DNA of 64,000 nt. It comes from Paraburkholderia eburnea. Lineage in GTDB: Bacteria > Pseudomonadota > Gammaproteobacteria > Burkholderiales > Burkholderiaceae. Below, in pieces: positions 15,706 through 24,706 of this stretch; the stretch's first letter is position 1; the number at the start of each line of letters is the position of its first letter. The DNA is taken from positions 61,241 to 125,240 of the forward strand of contig NZ_PQGA01000018.1 in the NCBI RefSeq assembly GCF_002917095.1, read 5' to 3'. A program made the translations under genes and the position numbers. Under the pieces are notes generated by a model. The model searched no databases. It saw only the letters and a list, made by a program, of their open reading frames with translations, and was not told where the DNA came from.

Positions 15706-16875
15706 TCAAGCGACCGCGTGCGCAAGCTGGATCGCTGCACCCGGCGGCTGGCCGGTCTGTTGGCGCGAGCGGCCCGAACTCAGATACGCGGCGATCGAAT
15801 CCTGCGTGATTTCGCCGATATAGGTGCCCTCGGCATCGAGCACCGGCATCCACGACGCGCTGAACTGGTACATCTTCGAGAGCACCACGCGCAGATTGTC
15901 GTCCACTGAAACGCTCGCCGGGAACGGCGTCACGCGATCGCCACAAACGCCATCGGCGGCACGCGCCGCGCGGCGCGTCACGAAGCCGAGCGCATGGTCC
16001 GCATCGTCGAGCACGGTCAGATAGCGGGTGTCCGCTTCGTCCATCACGGCGAACGCGTGCGCGAGCGGCGTATTCACGCGCGCCGTCTCCGGCTGCGTGG
16101 CGGCGTCGCCGGACTTCACGAGCAGGAGGCGCTTGAGCGTGCTGTCCTGGCCCACGAACTGCGCGACAAACTCATCGCGCGGGCGCGCGAGCAGCGTGTC
16201 GGGATGATCGTATTGCACCAGTTGGCCGCGCCGGAACACGGCGATTCGATCGCCCAGCTTGATTGCTTCGTCGATGTCGTGGCTCACCATGATGACGGTC
16301 TTCTTCAGTTGCCGCTGCATCTGGAAGAACTCGTTCTGGATGGCCTCGCGATTGATCGGGTCCACTGCGCCGAACGGTTCGTCCATCAGCAGCACGGGCG
16401 GATCGGCGGCGAGTGCGCGAATCACACCGATACGCTGCTGCTGGCCGCCCGAGAGTTCACGCGGATAGCACTTCAGATACTGCTTCGGATCGAGCGCGAC
16501 CATCGACATCAGCTCTTTGGCACGCTCCGCGCAGCGCTTCTTGTCCCAGCCCAGCAGGCGCGGGACCACGGTGATGTTTTCCTCGATCGTCATGTTCGGG
16601 AACAGGCCGATCTGCTGGATCACATAGCCGATATGGCGGCGCAGATCGACCTCGTTCAGTCCCGTGGTGTCCTCGCCATTGATCAGCACGCGGCCCGAGG
16701 TAGGCTCGATGAGCCGGTTGATCATCTTGAGCGTGGTGGTCTTGCCGCAGCCCGAGGGGCCGAGAAACACGCAGATTTCCCCTTCCTGGACCGAAAGGCT
16801 CACTGCATCGACCGCCTTCACGGGCTGCCCGTCCTTCTGCGTGAAGGTCTTGGTCAGTTGGTCGAGTTCGATCAT
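15706..16875 (-). CDS. glycine betaine/choline-type ABC transporter ATPase with CBS domains (OpuCA/OsmV type)
   Basis: A 389-residue ATPase. The Walker A motif GPSGCGKT is at 39-46, the signature LSGGQQQR near 145-152, Walker B LLMDEP near 165-170 and the switch His in MVSHDIDEA. Residues about 255-375 form two CBS domains, as in OpuCA and OsmV, where they sense ionic strength or nucleotides. Its ATG overlaps the stop of the permease gene (ATGA, 16872-16875). It powers a quaternary-amine importer with the adjacent genes. Confidence 0.92.
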   Translation of the reverse strand: MIELDQLTKTFTQKDGQPVKAVDAVSLSVQEGEICVFLGPSGCGKTTTLKMINRLIEPTSGRVLINGEDTTGLNEVDLRRHIGYVIQQIGLFPNMTIEENITVVPRLLGWDKKRCAERAKELMSMVALDPKQYLKCYPRELSGGQQQRIGVIRALAADPPVLLMDEPFGAVDPINREAIQNEFFQMQRQLKKTVIMVSHDIDEAIKLGDRIAVFRRGQLVQYDHPDTLLARPRDEFVAQFVGQDSTLKRLLLVKSGDAATQPETARVNTPLAHAFAVMDEADTRYLTVLDDADHALGFVTRRAARAADGVCGDRVTPFPASVSVDDNLRVVLSKMYQFSASWMPVLDAEGTYIGEITQDSIAAYLSSGRSRQQTGQPPGAAIQLAHAVA

Positions 16876-17525
16876 GTCTTCTGTACTCCTTTCGGTGTCA
16901 AGGCGCGCTGCAGCATCTGCAGGAACAGATCCGCAACGATGGCAAGGATGCTCACGAGCACCGCGCCCAACAGCAGCTTCATCATGCTGCTCTGGCCGAT
17001 TGCGCGCAGGATCAGCGTGCCGAGTCCACCCGCGCCGATCACGGCGGCGATCGTCATCACGCCGATATTCACCACTACCGCAGTGCGCACGCCCGCGAGA
17101 ATCACGGGCACCGCGAGCGGCAGATCGACGAGGCGCAGACGTTGCCACGAAGTCATGCCGATGCCGGTGCCGGCTTCCTTGATGCCTGCATCCACGTTGC
17201 GCAGCGCGAGGTAGGTGTTGCGCATGATCGGCAACAGCGAATAGAGGAGCACGGCCGTGATCGCGGGCACGGGGCCGATGCCCTGGCCAAAGCGCGAAAA
17301 GAACGGGATCATCAGCCCGAATAACGCGATGGATGGCAGCGTGAGCACGATAGTGGCGACGCCGAGCAGCGGCCCCGCGAGCCATTCGTGACGATTGATC
17401 AGCACGCCCAGCGGCACGCCCACGACGATCGCGCAGCCCACGGCGATACCCACGAGGTAAATATGCTGCAACGTGAGCTGCAGCAGATCGGGCCAACTCG
17501 AAGCGAGATAGTCGAATACGCTCAT
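16872..17525 (-). CDS. ABC transporter permease (OpuCB/OsmW type)
   Basis: A 217-residue inner-membrane protein with five to six spans. The EAA loop reads 'EAGTGIGMTSWQRLRLVDLPLAVPVI' in the second half, where it contacts the ATPase. 'GVLINRHEWLAGPLLG' is typical of the osmoprotectant permeases. It lies between the binding protein (10 bp upstream) and the ATPase (4-bp overlap). Confidence 0.92.
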   Translation of the reverse strand: MSVFDYLASSWPDLLQLTLQHIYLVGIAVGCAIVVGVPLGVLINRHEWLAGPLLGVATIVLTLPSIALFGLMIPFFSRFGQGIGPVPAITAVLLYSLLPIMRNTYLALRNVDAGIKEAGTGIGMTSWQRLRLVDLPLAVPVILAGVRTAVVVNIGVMTIAAVIGAGGLGTLILRAIGQSSMMKLLLGAVLVSILAIVADLFLQMLQRALTPKGVQKT

Positions 17526-17535
17526 ACGGTCTCCT

Positions 17536-18447
17536 TCATGGCAGAGGATGCGCGCGCAGGAACGCCTGCGCCACTTCGCGCGGTGGTTTGCCGTCGAGAT
17601 CCACGGCCTTGTTCATGTCCTGCATCACCTCGTTGCTGAGTGCAGCCGACAGCGCGTTGAGTTGCGCCGCCAGCTTGGGGTTCTGGTCGAGCGCGCTCTT
17701 GCGCACGACGGGCACCGCGTTGTACGGCGGGAAAAAATGCTTGTCGTCGTCGAGCGGCACGATGCCGAAGCCCTTCACGCGCCCATCGGTGGTGTAGACG
17801 AGGCCGATCTTCAACTGGTCGTTATGCAGCGCCGTATAGACGAGCCCCGGGTCCATCTGCTTCACCTGCGAACGCTTGAAGTGCATGCCATAGGTGTCGA
17901 GCAATGGTTTGAGACCATCTGGACGATTGGCAAATTCCGCGTCCATGCCGAACACCACATGTTTCGCGGCGGGATGGGTTTTCAGATAATCGGCCAGCTG
18001 CGAAACCGTTTTGATGCCCGAGGTCTCTGCGAACTGGCTTGGCAGGCCCAGCGCATAGGTGTCGTTGAGCGACGAAGCGTTGAGCCAGACAAGACCGCGC
18101 GGTGCGTCGAGCGCCTTCACGCGTTGATACATTTGCTCGGGGTCGAGTTTTTCGGTGATCTTGTCGTAGACCAGCGCCGCCGTGCCCGTGTAATCCCACA
18201 CCAGATCGAACTGGCCGTTTTCCAGCGCGCTGCGCATGAGTGTGCTGCCCAGACCCGAGCGGACTTCCACGTCGTAGCCGCGCGAGCGCAGATATTGCGC
18301 TGTGACTTCGGCCAGCACGTATTGCTCGGTGAAGTTTTTCGCGCCCAGCACAATTTTGGCGGCGAAGGCGCTGCTGCTCGCGGCGGCGCAGAGCACGCCA
18401 ATGGCGCACAGTCCCGCTAGATGTTTAATCGTACTGCGAAGCATCAT
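17536..18447 (-). CDS. glycine betaine/choline-type substrate-binding protein (OsmX/YehZ type)
   Basis: A 303-residue periplasmic binding protein with a Sec signal peptide (residues 1-30, ending SSAFAA). The mature part starts KIVLGAKNFTEQYVLAE, the hallmark of OpuAC-type ligand domains, and contains VWDYTGTAAL. Two ATGs in a row at 18447 and 18444 are both possible; GGAGG is 6 or 9 bases away, and the first was taken. The start overlaps the stop of the upstream permease. Confidence 0.92.
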   Translation of the reverse strand: MMLRSTIKHLAGLCAIGVLCAAASSSAFAAKIVLGAKNFTEQYVLAEVTAQYLRSRGYDVEVRSGLGSTLMRSALENGQFDLVWDYTGTAALVYDKITEKLDPEQMYQRVKALDAPRGLVWLNASSLNDTYALGLPSQFAETSGIKTVSQLADYLKTHPAAKHVVFGMDAEFANRPDGLKPLLDTYGMHFKRSQVKQMDPGLVYTALHNDQLKIGLVYTTDGRVKGFGIVPLDDDKHFFPPYNAVPVVRKSALDQNPKLAAQLNALSAALSNEVMQDMNKAVDLDGKPPREVAQAFLRAHPLP

Positions 18448-19160
18448 GCAACGCCTCCGTGACGAAGGTGCCACTGGCGACTGCCTGTCGCGACGATGCC
18501 ATCCAGCACGAGCGCGAGAATTGCGGTGAATGCCGCGCCCAGCAACAGCAGCGGTTCGTTGTCCAGGTAAATGCCGGGGAAGATCAGCGAGCCGAGACTG
18601 TCTGCGCCGATCAAATAGGCCAGGGGCGCGGTGCCCACGTTGATCGCCAATGCCGTGCGAATGCCGCCTACGATAATCGGCAGCGCATTGGGCAGCTCCA
18701 CGCGTATGAGCGATTGCCAGCCCGTCATGCCGATGCCTTTCGCGGCCTCGCGCAGCGAAGCGGGCACGTTTTTCACGCCTTCATAGCTGTTGCGCGTGAT
18801 CGGCAGCAGCGAAGCGAGGAACAGCGCAACGATCGCCGGGATATTGCCGATGCCGAAAATACCCAGCGCAATCGCCAGCACGGCAAGCGAGGGAATCGTA
18901 TTGCCGATGTTGAATATCTGCATGAAGTGTTCGGCCTGACGCTGGAAGCGTGGCCGGCTTAATAGCACACCGGCGGGCACGCCGACGAGGATGGCCAACA
19001 CCATCGAATAGCCGACCAGCAGCATGTGCTGGCCTGCGTAATACGCGAGATCTCCCGCATGACTGCGGAACGTATCGGCGGCGATGCCGCGGGCCAGCGC
19101 CCAGGCAATGACGGCGATGGCGATCAGGCTGCCCACTAGCTGGACAGTACGTCGATTCAT
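18444..19160 (-). CDS. ABC transporter permease (osmoprotectant type), first gene of operon
   Basis: A 238-residue permease with about six spans and an EAA loop 'LREAAKGIGMTGWQSLIRVELP'. It is the first gene of a four-gene leftward operon: permease, binding protein, permease, ATPase. The start at 19160 follows GAGGAGG; the open frame continues upstream but without family sequence. Having two different permeases implies a heterodimeric channel, as in the E. coli Yeh/Osm system. Confidence 0.92.
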   Translation of the reverse strand: MNRRTVQLVGSLIAIAVIAWALARGIAADTFRSHAGDLAYYAGQHMLLVGYSMVLAILVGVPAGVLLSRPRFQRQAEHFMQIFNIGNTIPSLAVLAIALGIFGIGNIPAIVALFLASLLPITRNSYEGVKNVPASLREAAKGIGMTGWQSLIRVELPNALPIIVGGIRTALAINVGTAPLAYLIGADSLGSLIFPGIYLDNEPLLLLGAAFTAILALVLDGIVATGSRQWHLRHGGVA

Positions 19161-19823
19161 GAAGATACGCCTCCTCAAACTCGGTGCGGCGCGCAAAAGA
19201 CAAAAGACGGCACGCCGCGAAGACGCCAGATGGCGCCGCGAATGGAAGTTCGTGATCCCGGCAAGGCCGCGATTGAACTGACGGAAACAGTCCTCGCCAG
19301 CCGCAAAAGGCGCAGCCGGCAGTCGAGTGAACGCGAATGGCGTTCGTCTGGTTGTCATGTTCAGCCGGGCGTTGCGAACAGCTTGCCCGGACAAGGCGTC
19401 GTCCCGGTAAAAGACGACATGAATGCGGTGAAAGCCGGTATCGATAACCTCGGACCGGATTTCAAAGCCGCAGGAGCCGGAGGCCCCTTTGAGGTGGCGA
19501 AACGGATGCGCGCGAGCGTAGCGCGAACTTGCATTCCGTTTCGCACAAAAGCGTGCGTTTTGTAATGAAGTTGAACCGAGTATAGAGCAATCAATTAAGC
19601 GCGTCTACCATAGGGATCGATCATAATGAATTGCATTCGGTTGAAATATGGCTATAAATGCGCCACATTGCGTCATATCGGGTTGTTGATATGGATGCCG
19701 AAATAAATAAGATGGGTATGATTTTCCGGATCAAGGAATTGTTTGAGAAACGGGAAAGAAAAAAGCGGTGCGCCGAAATGTAGCACCGCCTTTGGGGTTG
19801 AATTCAGCGAGAGCGCTTGCTCA
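19161..19823. other. 663-bp region without a recognised gene
   Basis: This holds the promoter side of the osmoprotectant operon. Open frames at 19230-19565 (+) and 19361-19594 (-) look like chance frames. From about 19560 the sequence becomes strongly AT-rich. A 15-base stretch at 19693-19707 recurs in direct orientation at 22742-22756, on the other side of the oxidase and transporter genes. Confidence 0.5.
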
Positions 19824-21152
19824 TCAAATTTCACCGCCCGGCACGATCGGCATGCCCGGCGCGAAGCGTTCGAGCGAGAACGGCGCCAGATCCACGCCGG
19901 CGTTGCGCCCGATCGCAACATCGGCGGCGGCGCGTCCCGCTGCCGGGCCGATGCCGAAGCCGTGCCCGGAGAAACCCGTCGCCACGGTCAGACCGGGAAC
20001 CGTTGCGCACGCACCGATATACGGAATGATGTCGGGGGTGACGTCCATATAGCAGGCCCATTCCTGAACGACCTGTGCGTCCCTGAAGGCGGGAAAGAGC
20101 CGCGCCATGCTGGCCATCGCAGCCGATACGCCGCGCTGCGATGGCGCGGGATCCATGGTGCGCGTGCGCTCGAACGGGCTGCGCTCAGCGGCATTCCAGC
20201 CGGGGCGGTCCCGAAACTCGCGAAATGCCGCAGCGTCGAAACGCGGACGGATCGAGCGCCAGTTCTGCTTGAGCAGCGGCGTGTATTCGCGCAGAAAGCG
20301 CAGGCTATCGGGGCCGACCGGCGTGTAGCGATGGCCGCTGTAGCCGATCGTATAGCCACCGTCCAGACGCTTGCGATAGCCGATATCGCCGAGCCAGCCG
20401 CAAGTGGCCGGACCATTCTCGACCGGCGACGTGCGCAGCACCGTGCCCAGCACTTTCAGCTGCGGCAGGCGTACGCCTTCGTGCGCGCAGAAGAGGCTCG
20501 ACCACGCGCCGCCTGCGAGAATCACGGCATCGCATGCTATGTGGCCACGGCTCGTCACGACGCCCGAGACCCGGCCCGCCGAACGTTCGAGCGCGCGCAC
20601 CGAACAATGTGCAACGATGGTCGCGCCGCGCGCCTGCGCGGCCCGTGCCAGGGCGGGCACGGCGCGTTGCGGTTCGGCGCGGCCATCGGTTGGCACGAAG
20701 AGGCCCGCGCGAAACGCGCGCGAAGCGCCGGGCAGCAGCCTGGCCAGCTCGGCGCCTCGGACCATTTGCGCACCGGTGTCGTAGCCGGCGGCATCGTCGA
20801 ACCACTGCTGGAAGCCAGCCTCATCCGCTTCGGACTCGCCAACATACAGCACGCCGCATTCGCGAAAGCCCACATCCGCGCCCACCGTATCGGCCATCGC
20901 ACGCCAATGGCGCATGCTTTCGGTGATGAGCGGCATCTCGCGCATGTCGCGGCCGGCCTGGCGGCACCAGCCCCAGTTGCGGCTCGACTGCTCGCCGGCC
21001 ACATGGCCTTTCTCGCAGAGCACCACGCTCACGCCTTGCGAAGCCAGATGCCACGCCGCCGATACGCCGATGACGCCGCCGCCGATAATCACCACATCCG
21101 CGCGCGCGGGCAATATCTCGGCCGAAGGCACGGCGTCCACATACGGTCCCAT
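19824..21152 (-). CDS. FAD-dependent oxidoreductase, DAO family
   Basis: A 442-residue flavoprotein. The dinucleotide motif VVIIGGGVIGVSAAWHLA is at about 20-37, and 'GFSGHGFGIGPAAGRAAADV' near the C-terminus closes the FAD site, as in D-amino acid oxidase, sarcosine oxidase and glycine oxidase-like enzymes. There is no covalent-FAD Cys that I can identify. It lies 99 bp after an ACS-type MFS transporter on the same strand, so it probably oxidises an imported amine, N-methyl amino acid or opine-like compound. The substrate cannot be assigned from sequence. Confidence 0.9.
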   Translation of the reverse strand: MGPYVDAVPSAEILPARADVVIIGGGVIGVSAAWHLASQGVSVVLCEKGHVAGEQSSRNWGWCRQAGRDMREMPLITESMRHWRAMADTVGADVGFRECGVLYVGESEADEAGFQQWFDDAAGYDTGAQMVRGAELARLLPGASRAFRAGLFVPTDGRAEPQRAVPALARAAQARGATIVAHCSVRALERSAGRVSGVVTSRGHIACDAVILAGGAWSSLFCAHEGVRLPQLKVLGTVLRTSPVENGPATCGWLGDIGYRKRLDGGYTIGYSGHRYTPVGPDSLRFLREYTPLLKQNWRSIRPRFDAAAFREFRDRPGWNAAERSPFERTRTMDPAPSQRGVSAAMASMARLFPAFRDAQVVQEWACYMDVTPDIIPYIGACATVPGLTVATGFSGHGFGIGPAAGRAAADVAIGRNAGVDLAPFSLERFAPGMPIVPGGEI

Positions 21153-21251
21153 CCTGTCTATCCTTTTTTGCGTGCGACGCGCATTTCAGGCGCGCCGCCA
21201 TGTTTTTACCGGAGCCAGGAAGTATAAGGTCAGGGACTCGCAAACAAGCGC

Positions 21252-22574
21252 TTAACGCGCAGGCTCGGTCGCCACGGCGCGGCGCGCCATGCCCCAGTAG
21301 AACAACGCGGCACAGCCTGCGATGGCACCGCCGATCACGAAGGCGAGCGTGTACGAGCCGGTGCGATCGACGATGAAACCCGCCACGACCGGCGAGAACG
21401 CTCCGCCAAAATAGCCGCCAAAATTCTGGATCGCGCTGACCGACGCGATCATCGAACGCGGCGCGATATCGCCCGCGAGCGCCCACGCATTGCCGATGGT
21501 CGCCGCGATGCAGGCAAGACCGAGCGTCATGAGCGTGATCGTGGCGCCGATCGTCTGGACGAAGGGCAATGCGATGGCACACAGCGCCGCGCCGAGCGAA
21601 CAGATCACGATCAATACGCGCTTGGCGACCATCGGCGAGGCGATGCCGCGATCCACCAGTTTCGCGGCGATGAAGCCCGCAACGATTTCGCCCAATGCGC
21701 CGCCGAACCACGGGATGCTCGCATAGACGCCGAGTTGCACGAGCGTGATATGAAAGCGATCGATCAAATAGAGCGGCAGGAATACCAGAAAGAGATTCCA
21801 CAGCCAGATCGCGCAAAAATAGCCGAGGATCATGCCCCACACGCTCTGCGAGGCGAACAGCGCGCGCCACTTGATCGGCGCGCTATCCAGTGAGTGTTCA
21901 TGACCGCCGCCGCCTGCTTCGATATAGGCGAATTCCTCGCGCGACAAACGCTGGCTGTGCGACGGATTGCGATAGAACAGCATGAACAGCACGGCGAATA
22001 CGATGCCGATCATGCCCGTCACGTGAAAGAGCGAGCGCCAGCCGAACGCGATCATCAACGCAACGAGTACGGCAGGCGCAAGCGCAGGGCCCCATTTCGA
22101 CGACGAATCCCAGATGCCCGTCGCGAAGCCGCGCTCCTTGGCGGGAAACCACGCGGCGGTGATTTTCGCCGACGTGGGCCAACATGGCGCTTCGCCTACG
22201 GCGAGCAGTACGCGCATGAGCACGAGCCCGGCGACCGAACCCACCACTCCCGTCAGCAACGTGGCCACGCTCCACCAGATCATGCCGATTGCGTAGACGC
22301 GCTTCGCGCCGAAGCGGTCGATGATCCAGCCCGCAGGCAACTGCATGACCGCATAGGTCCACGAAAACACCGTGCCGAGCAGGCCGATCTGGGTGCGCGT
22401 GAGTCCCAGGTCGTGAATCATGCCGGGGGCGGCGATCGCCAGATTGGCCCGATCGAGATAGTTGATGATGCCGCCGATCAGCAACCAGGCGAGCACATGC
22501 CAGCGAAAATTGGCGCGTGTCGTGGCGGGTGCAGCGGTAGAAGCAGAAGCGTTCGCAACCAGCTTGTCGTCCAT
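21252..22574 (-). CDS. MFS transporter, anion:cation symporter (ACS) family
   Basis: A 440-residue 12-span transporter. 'GIINYLDRANLAIAAPGMIHDL' (about 35-56) and 'QLPAGWIIDRFGAKRVYAIG' are the helix 1 and loop 2-3 signatures of the ACS family (glucarate, galactonate, phthalate and other organic anions). AGGAGACG precedes the ATG. It is the first gene of a two-gene operon with the FAD oxidase. A truncated LysR fragment lies just upstream, perhaps the former regulator. Confidence 0.92.
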   Translation of the reverse strand: MDDKLVANASASTAAPATTRANFRWHVLAWLLIGGIINYLDRANLAIAAPGMIHDLGLTRTQIGLLGTVFSWTYAVMQLPAGWIIDRFGAKRVYAIGMIWWSVATLLTGVVGSVAGLVLMRVLLAVGEAPCWPTSAKITAAWFPAKERGFATGIWDSSSKWGPALAPAVLVALMIAFGWRSLFHVTGMIGIVFAVLFMLFYRNPSHSQRLSREEFAYIEAGGGGHEHSLDSAPIKWRALFASQSVWGMILGYFCAIWLWNLFLVFLPLYLIDRFHITLVQLGVYASIPWFGGALGEIVAGFIAAKLVDRGIASPMVAKRVLIVICSLGAALCAIALPFVQTIGATITLMTLGLACIAATIGNAWALAGDIAPRSMIASVSAIQNFGGYFGGAFSPVVAGFIVDRTGSYTLAFVIGGAIAGCAALFYWGMARRAVATEPAR

Positions 22575-22730
22575 CTCGTCTCCTGGTTTTTCTGTATTCG
22601 CCCAGAGTGTGGGAAATGCGCGCGTACGACAGTTTCATGCGGGCACTTCATTCTGCGCCTTTGTTCGGGAGGCGAAAAGTAGGGCGGTAAATCTCGTTGT
22701 GTGGGAGAGGGAATTCGCAAAGAACTGGAA

Positions 22731-23135
22731 TTATGTGAATAGGATGCCGAAATAAACGGGGGCGGAAAGTACGTAGAGACCACCCGCGCTCGTGAGACGC
22801 AACGTGATGCAGTCGTGCTGGAGCAGATCCTGCGGTGACTTTGGCGTTTTCTGCTTCGCAAGGTAAGCGGGCGCGCCGACGATCACCATCTTCAGATCCG
22901 GCGCGATCCGCACGGCGATCATGTCCTTCGCAACCTGGTCGCCGGTACGCACGCCGATATCGAAACGATCGGCCACGATATCGCGCAGCCCGTAATCGAC
23001 GCTGATTTCGACCTTGATGTCTGGATACGCGGGCAGAAAATCCGTGAGCTTCGGCCAGATTACCGTATCGACGGTATGGTCCGTCGCCGTGATGCGGATC
23101 GTGCCTGCGGGCTTGTCGCGCAGGAGGTGGCGCAA
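22731..23135 (-). pseudogene. LysR-family regulator remnant (effector-domain fragment)
   Basis: The 134-residue frame begins LRDKPAGTIRITATDHTV and runs through DIKVEISVDYGLRDIV, FDIGVRTGDQVAKDMIAVRI and KTPQDLLQHDCITLRL, all typical of the effector-binding domain of LysR regulators. The N-terminal HTH (about 90 residues) and the last 100 residues are missing. There is no ATG: the frame follows an in-frame TAG (23139-23141) by one codon. After GGLY the sequence stops looking like LysR and ends within 15 residues. This is a gene remnant cut at both ends. Confidence 0.82.
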
Positions 23136-23291
23136 ATCCTATCATCGGTATGGCGCGGGGCGGCACCTGCTTTCTTTGCGGCGAGGGCGCAGGCGCGGCT
23201 CAAATATCAGCGTCAGCGCTGTGCGTCTGCCGGCCACCGTGGCGCGATCCGGCTAGAATCGGGCTTTGCTTCGATTACCGTGATTCGCGCC

Positions 23292-23693
23292 ATGAAAACT
23301 CTCTTCGCCTCGGCTCTTGCCGCGCTTGTTGTCGCTGCCAGCCCGCTCGCGCAAGCCCAGTCCGCGAGCGACGCCGCCGCCTCGCAACAGGAATGCTCGA
23401 TTGGCCGTGTGAGCGGCGTGGCCGGCGCTGCGGCCAGTATGCGCGAATACCTCGCATTGCCAGAGCGCGACCGCTACCGCTATTTCTCGGATCATCAGAT
23501 CGACTGCCAGGTGGGCGACGATGGCCGCGCCACGCGTTGCGTCGGCCTGGTCAATCTGCGCAAGGATAAGGTTAGCGTGTACGACGACAGCGACCCCGTG
23601 ACGACCACGGTGGTCGCGCGCGTCGAACTCGAACACGGCACGTATCCGGTCATCATCGTGGTGCGCAAGCAGGACATCACCTGCGACGAATGA
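23292..23693 (+). CDS. secreted hypothetical protein
   Basis: A 133-residue protein with a clear Sec signal peptide (MKTLFASALAALVVAASPLAQAQ, residues 1-23). The mature part has four Cys (in QECSI, QIDCQV, TRCVG and DITCDE), suggesting two disulfide bonds, and a beta-rich C-terminal half. No domain was recognised. It is likely periplasmic. It is divergent from the LysR remnant and convergent with the MetR-like gene. Confidence 0.75.
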   Translation: MKTLFASALAALVVAASPLAQAQSASDAAASQQECSIGRVSGVAGAAASMREYLALPERDRYRYFSDHQIDCQVGDDGRATRCVGLVNLRKDKVSVYDDSDPVTTTVVARVELEHGTYPVIIVVRKQDITCDE

Positions 23694-23790
23694 GGGCGCG
23701 GGCTTTTCATGCCCGGCTTCGCCTTGTTGTGCTTTCGTGCGTCCTGGGCCTGTCGGGACGATGAAGGGCGTGCGCTGCCCATCCGACGTG

Positions 23791-24696
23791 CTAGCGCACG
23801 CGCGCCGCCTGCCAGTCCGAACCGCGCGCGAGATCGACGAACGCGCCCAGATAGTCGATCGACGCGTCGGCCTCGCGCGTGCCCAGAAAGATCTGCTTGG
23901 CGATGCCTTGTTTGCCGAGCTTCACGCTCACCACCGGCATGCGCTCGGCGTATTCGTCGGCGAGCCAGCGCGGCAGCGCCGCCACGCCGCGATCGCTCGC
24001 CACCATCTGCAGCATGATGTCGGTGGTCTCGATCGTCTTGTGACGGCGCGGGACCACGCCCGCCGGACGCAGAAACTGGTTGTAGATGTCGAGCCGGTCG
24101 GTCTCGACGGGATAGGTGATGAGGGTTTCGTCCATCAGCTGCTCGGGCTTCACGTAGCGCGCGGTCGCGAGCGCGTGACGCTCCGAAACCACCAGCACCT
24201 GTTCGTAGTCGAACACGGGCTCGAAGCGCAGGCCGGGGCGCATGAGCGGGTCGGGCGTCACCAGCACGTCGATGTCGTAGCCGAACAGCGCGCCGATGCC
24301 GCCAAACTGGAAGCGCTGCTTCACGTCGACATCGACATCGGGCCAGCGCGCGAGATACGGCGACACCACCTTGAGCAGCCACTGATAGCACGGATGACAT
24401 TCCATGCCGATGCGCAGCGTGCCGCGCTCGCCGTCGGCGTACTGCTTCATGCGCGCCTCGGCGTGCTCGAACTGCGGCAGCAGACGGTTGGCGAGGGCGA
24501 GCAGATAATGTCCCGCCTGGGTGAGGCGCAGGCTGCGCCCGTCACGGTCCCAGATGGGCGTGCCGAGCTGCTGCTCGATTTTCTTGACGGTGTGGCTCAG
24601 CGCCGACTGCGTGAGAAACAGCGCGGCGGCGGCGGCAGTCAGCGAGCCCTGGCGCTCGACTTCGCGAATGATGACGAGGTGGATGCGTTCGAGCAT
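23791..24696 (-). CDS. metR: LysR-family regulator, MetR-like
   Basis: A 301-residue regulator. The winged HTH is at residues 1-60 ('GSLTAAAAALFLTQSALSHTVKKIE'). The effector domain contains GMECHPCYQWLLKV and FQFGGIGALFGYDIDVLVTPDP, which match MetR, the homocysteine-responsive activator of methionine synthesis genes. Neither metE nor another methionine gene adjoins it; it follows dbpA by 10 bp on the same strand. The paralogue assignment is by pattern, so target genes are inferred. Confidence 0.85.
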   Translation of the reverse strand: MLERIHLVIIREVERQGSLTAAAAALFLTQSALSHTVKKIEQQLGTPIWDRDGRSLRLTQAGHYLLALANRLLPQFEHAEARMKQYADGERGTLRIGMECHPCYQWLLKVVSPYLARWPDVDVDVKQRFQFGGIGALFGYDIDVLVTPDPLMRPGLRFEPVFDYEQVLVVSERHALATARYVKPEQLMDETLITYPVETDRLDIYNQFLRPAGVVPRRHKTIETTDIMLQMVASDRGVAALPRWLADEYAERMPVVSVKLGKQGIAKQIFLGTREADASIDYLGAFVDLARGSDWQAARVR

Positions 24697-24706
24697 CGCC
24701 GGGACC

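Noticed and set aside
19230..19594. Open frames on both strands upstream of the osmoprotectant operon
   Set aside because: Neither has a ribosome site, domain or plausible composition over its whole length.
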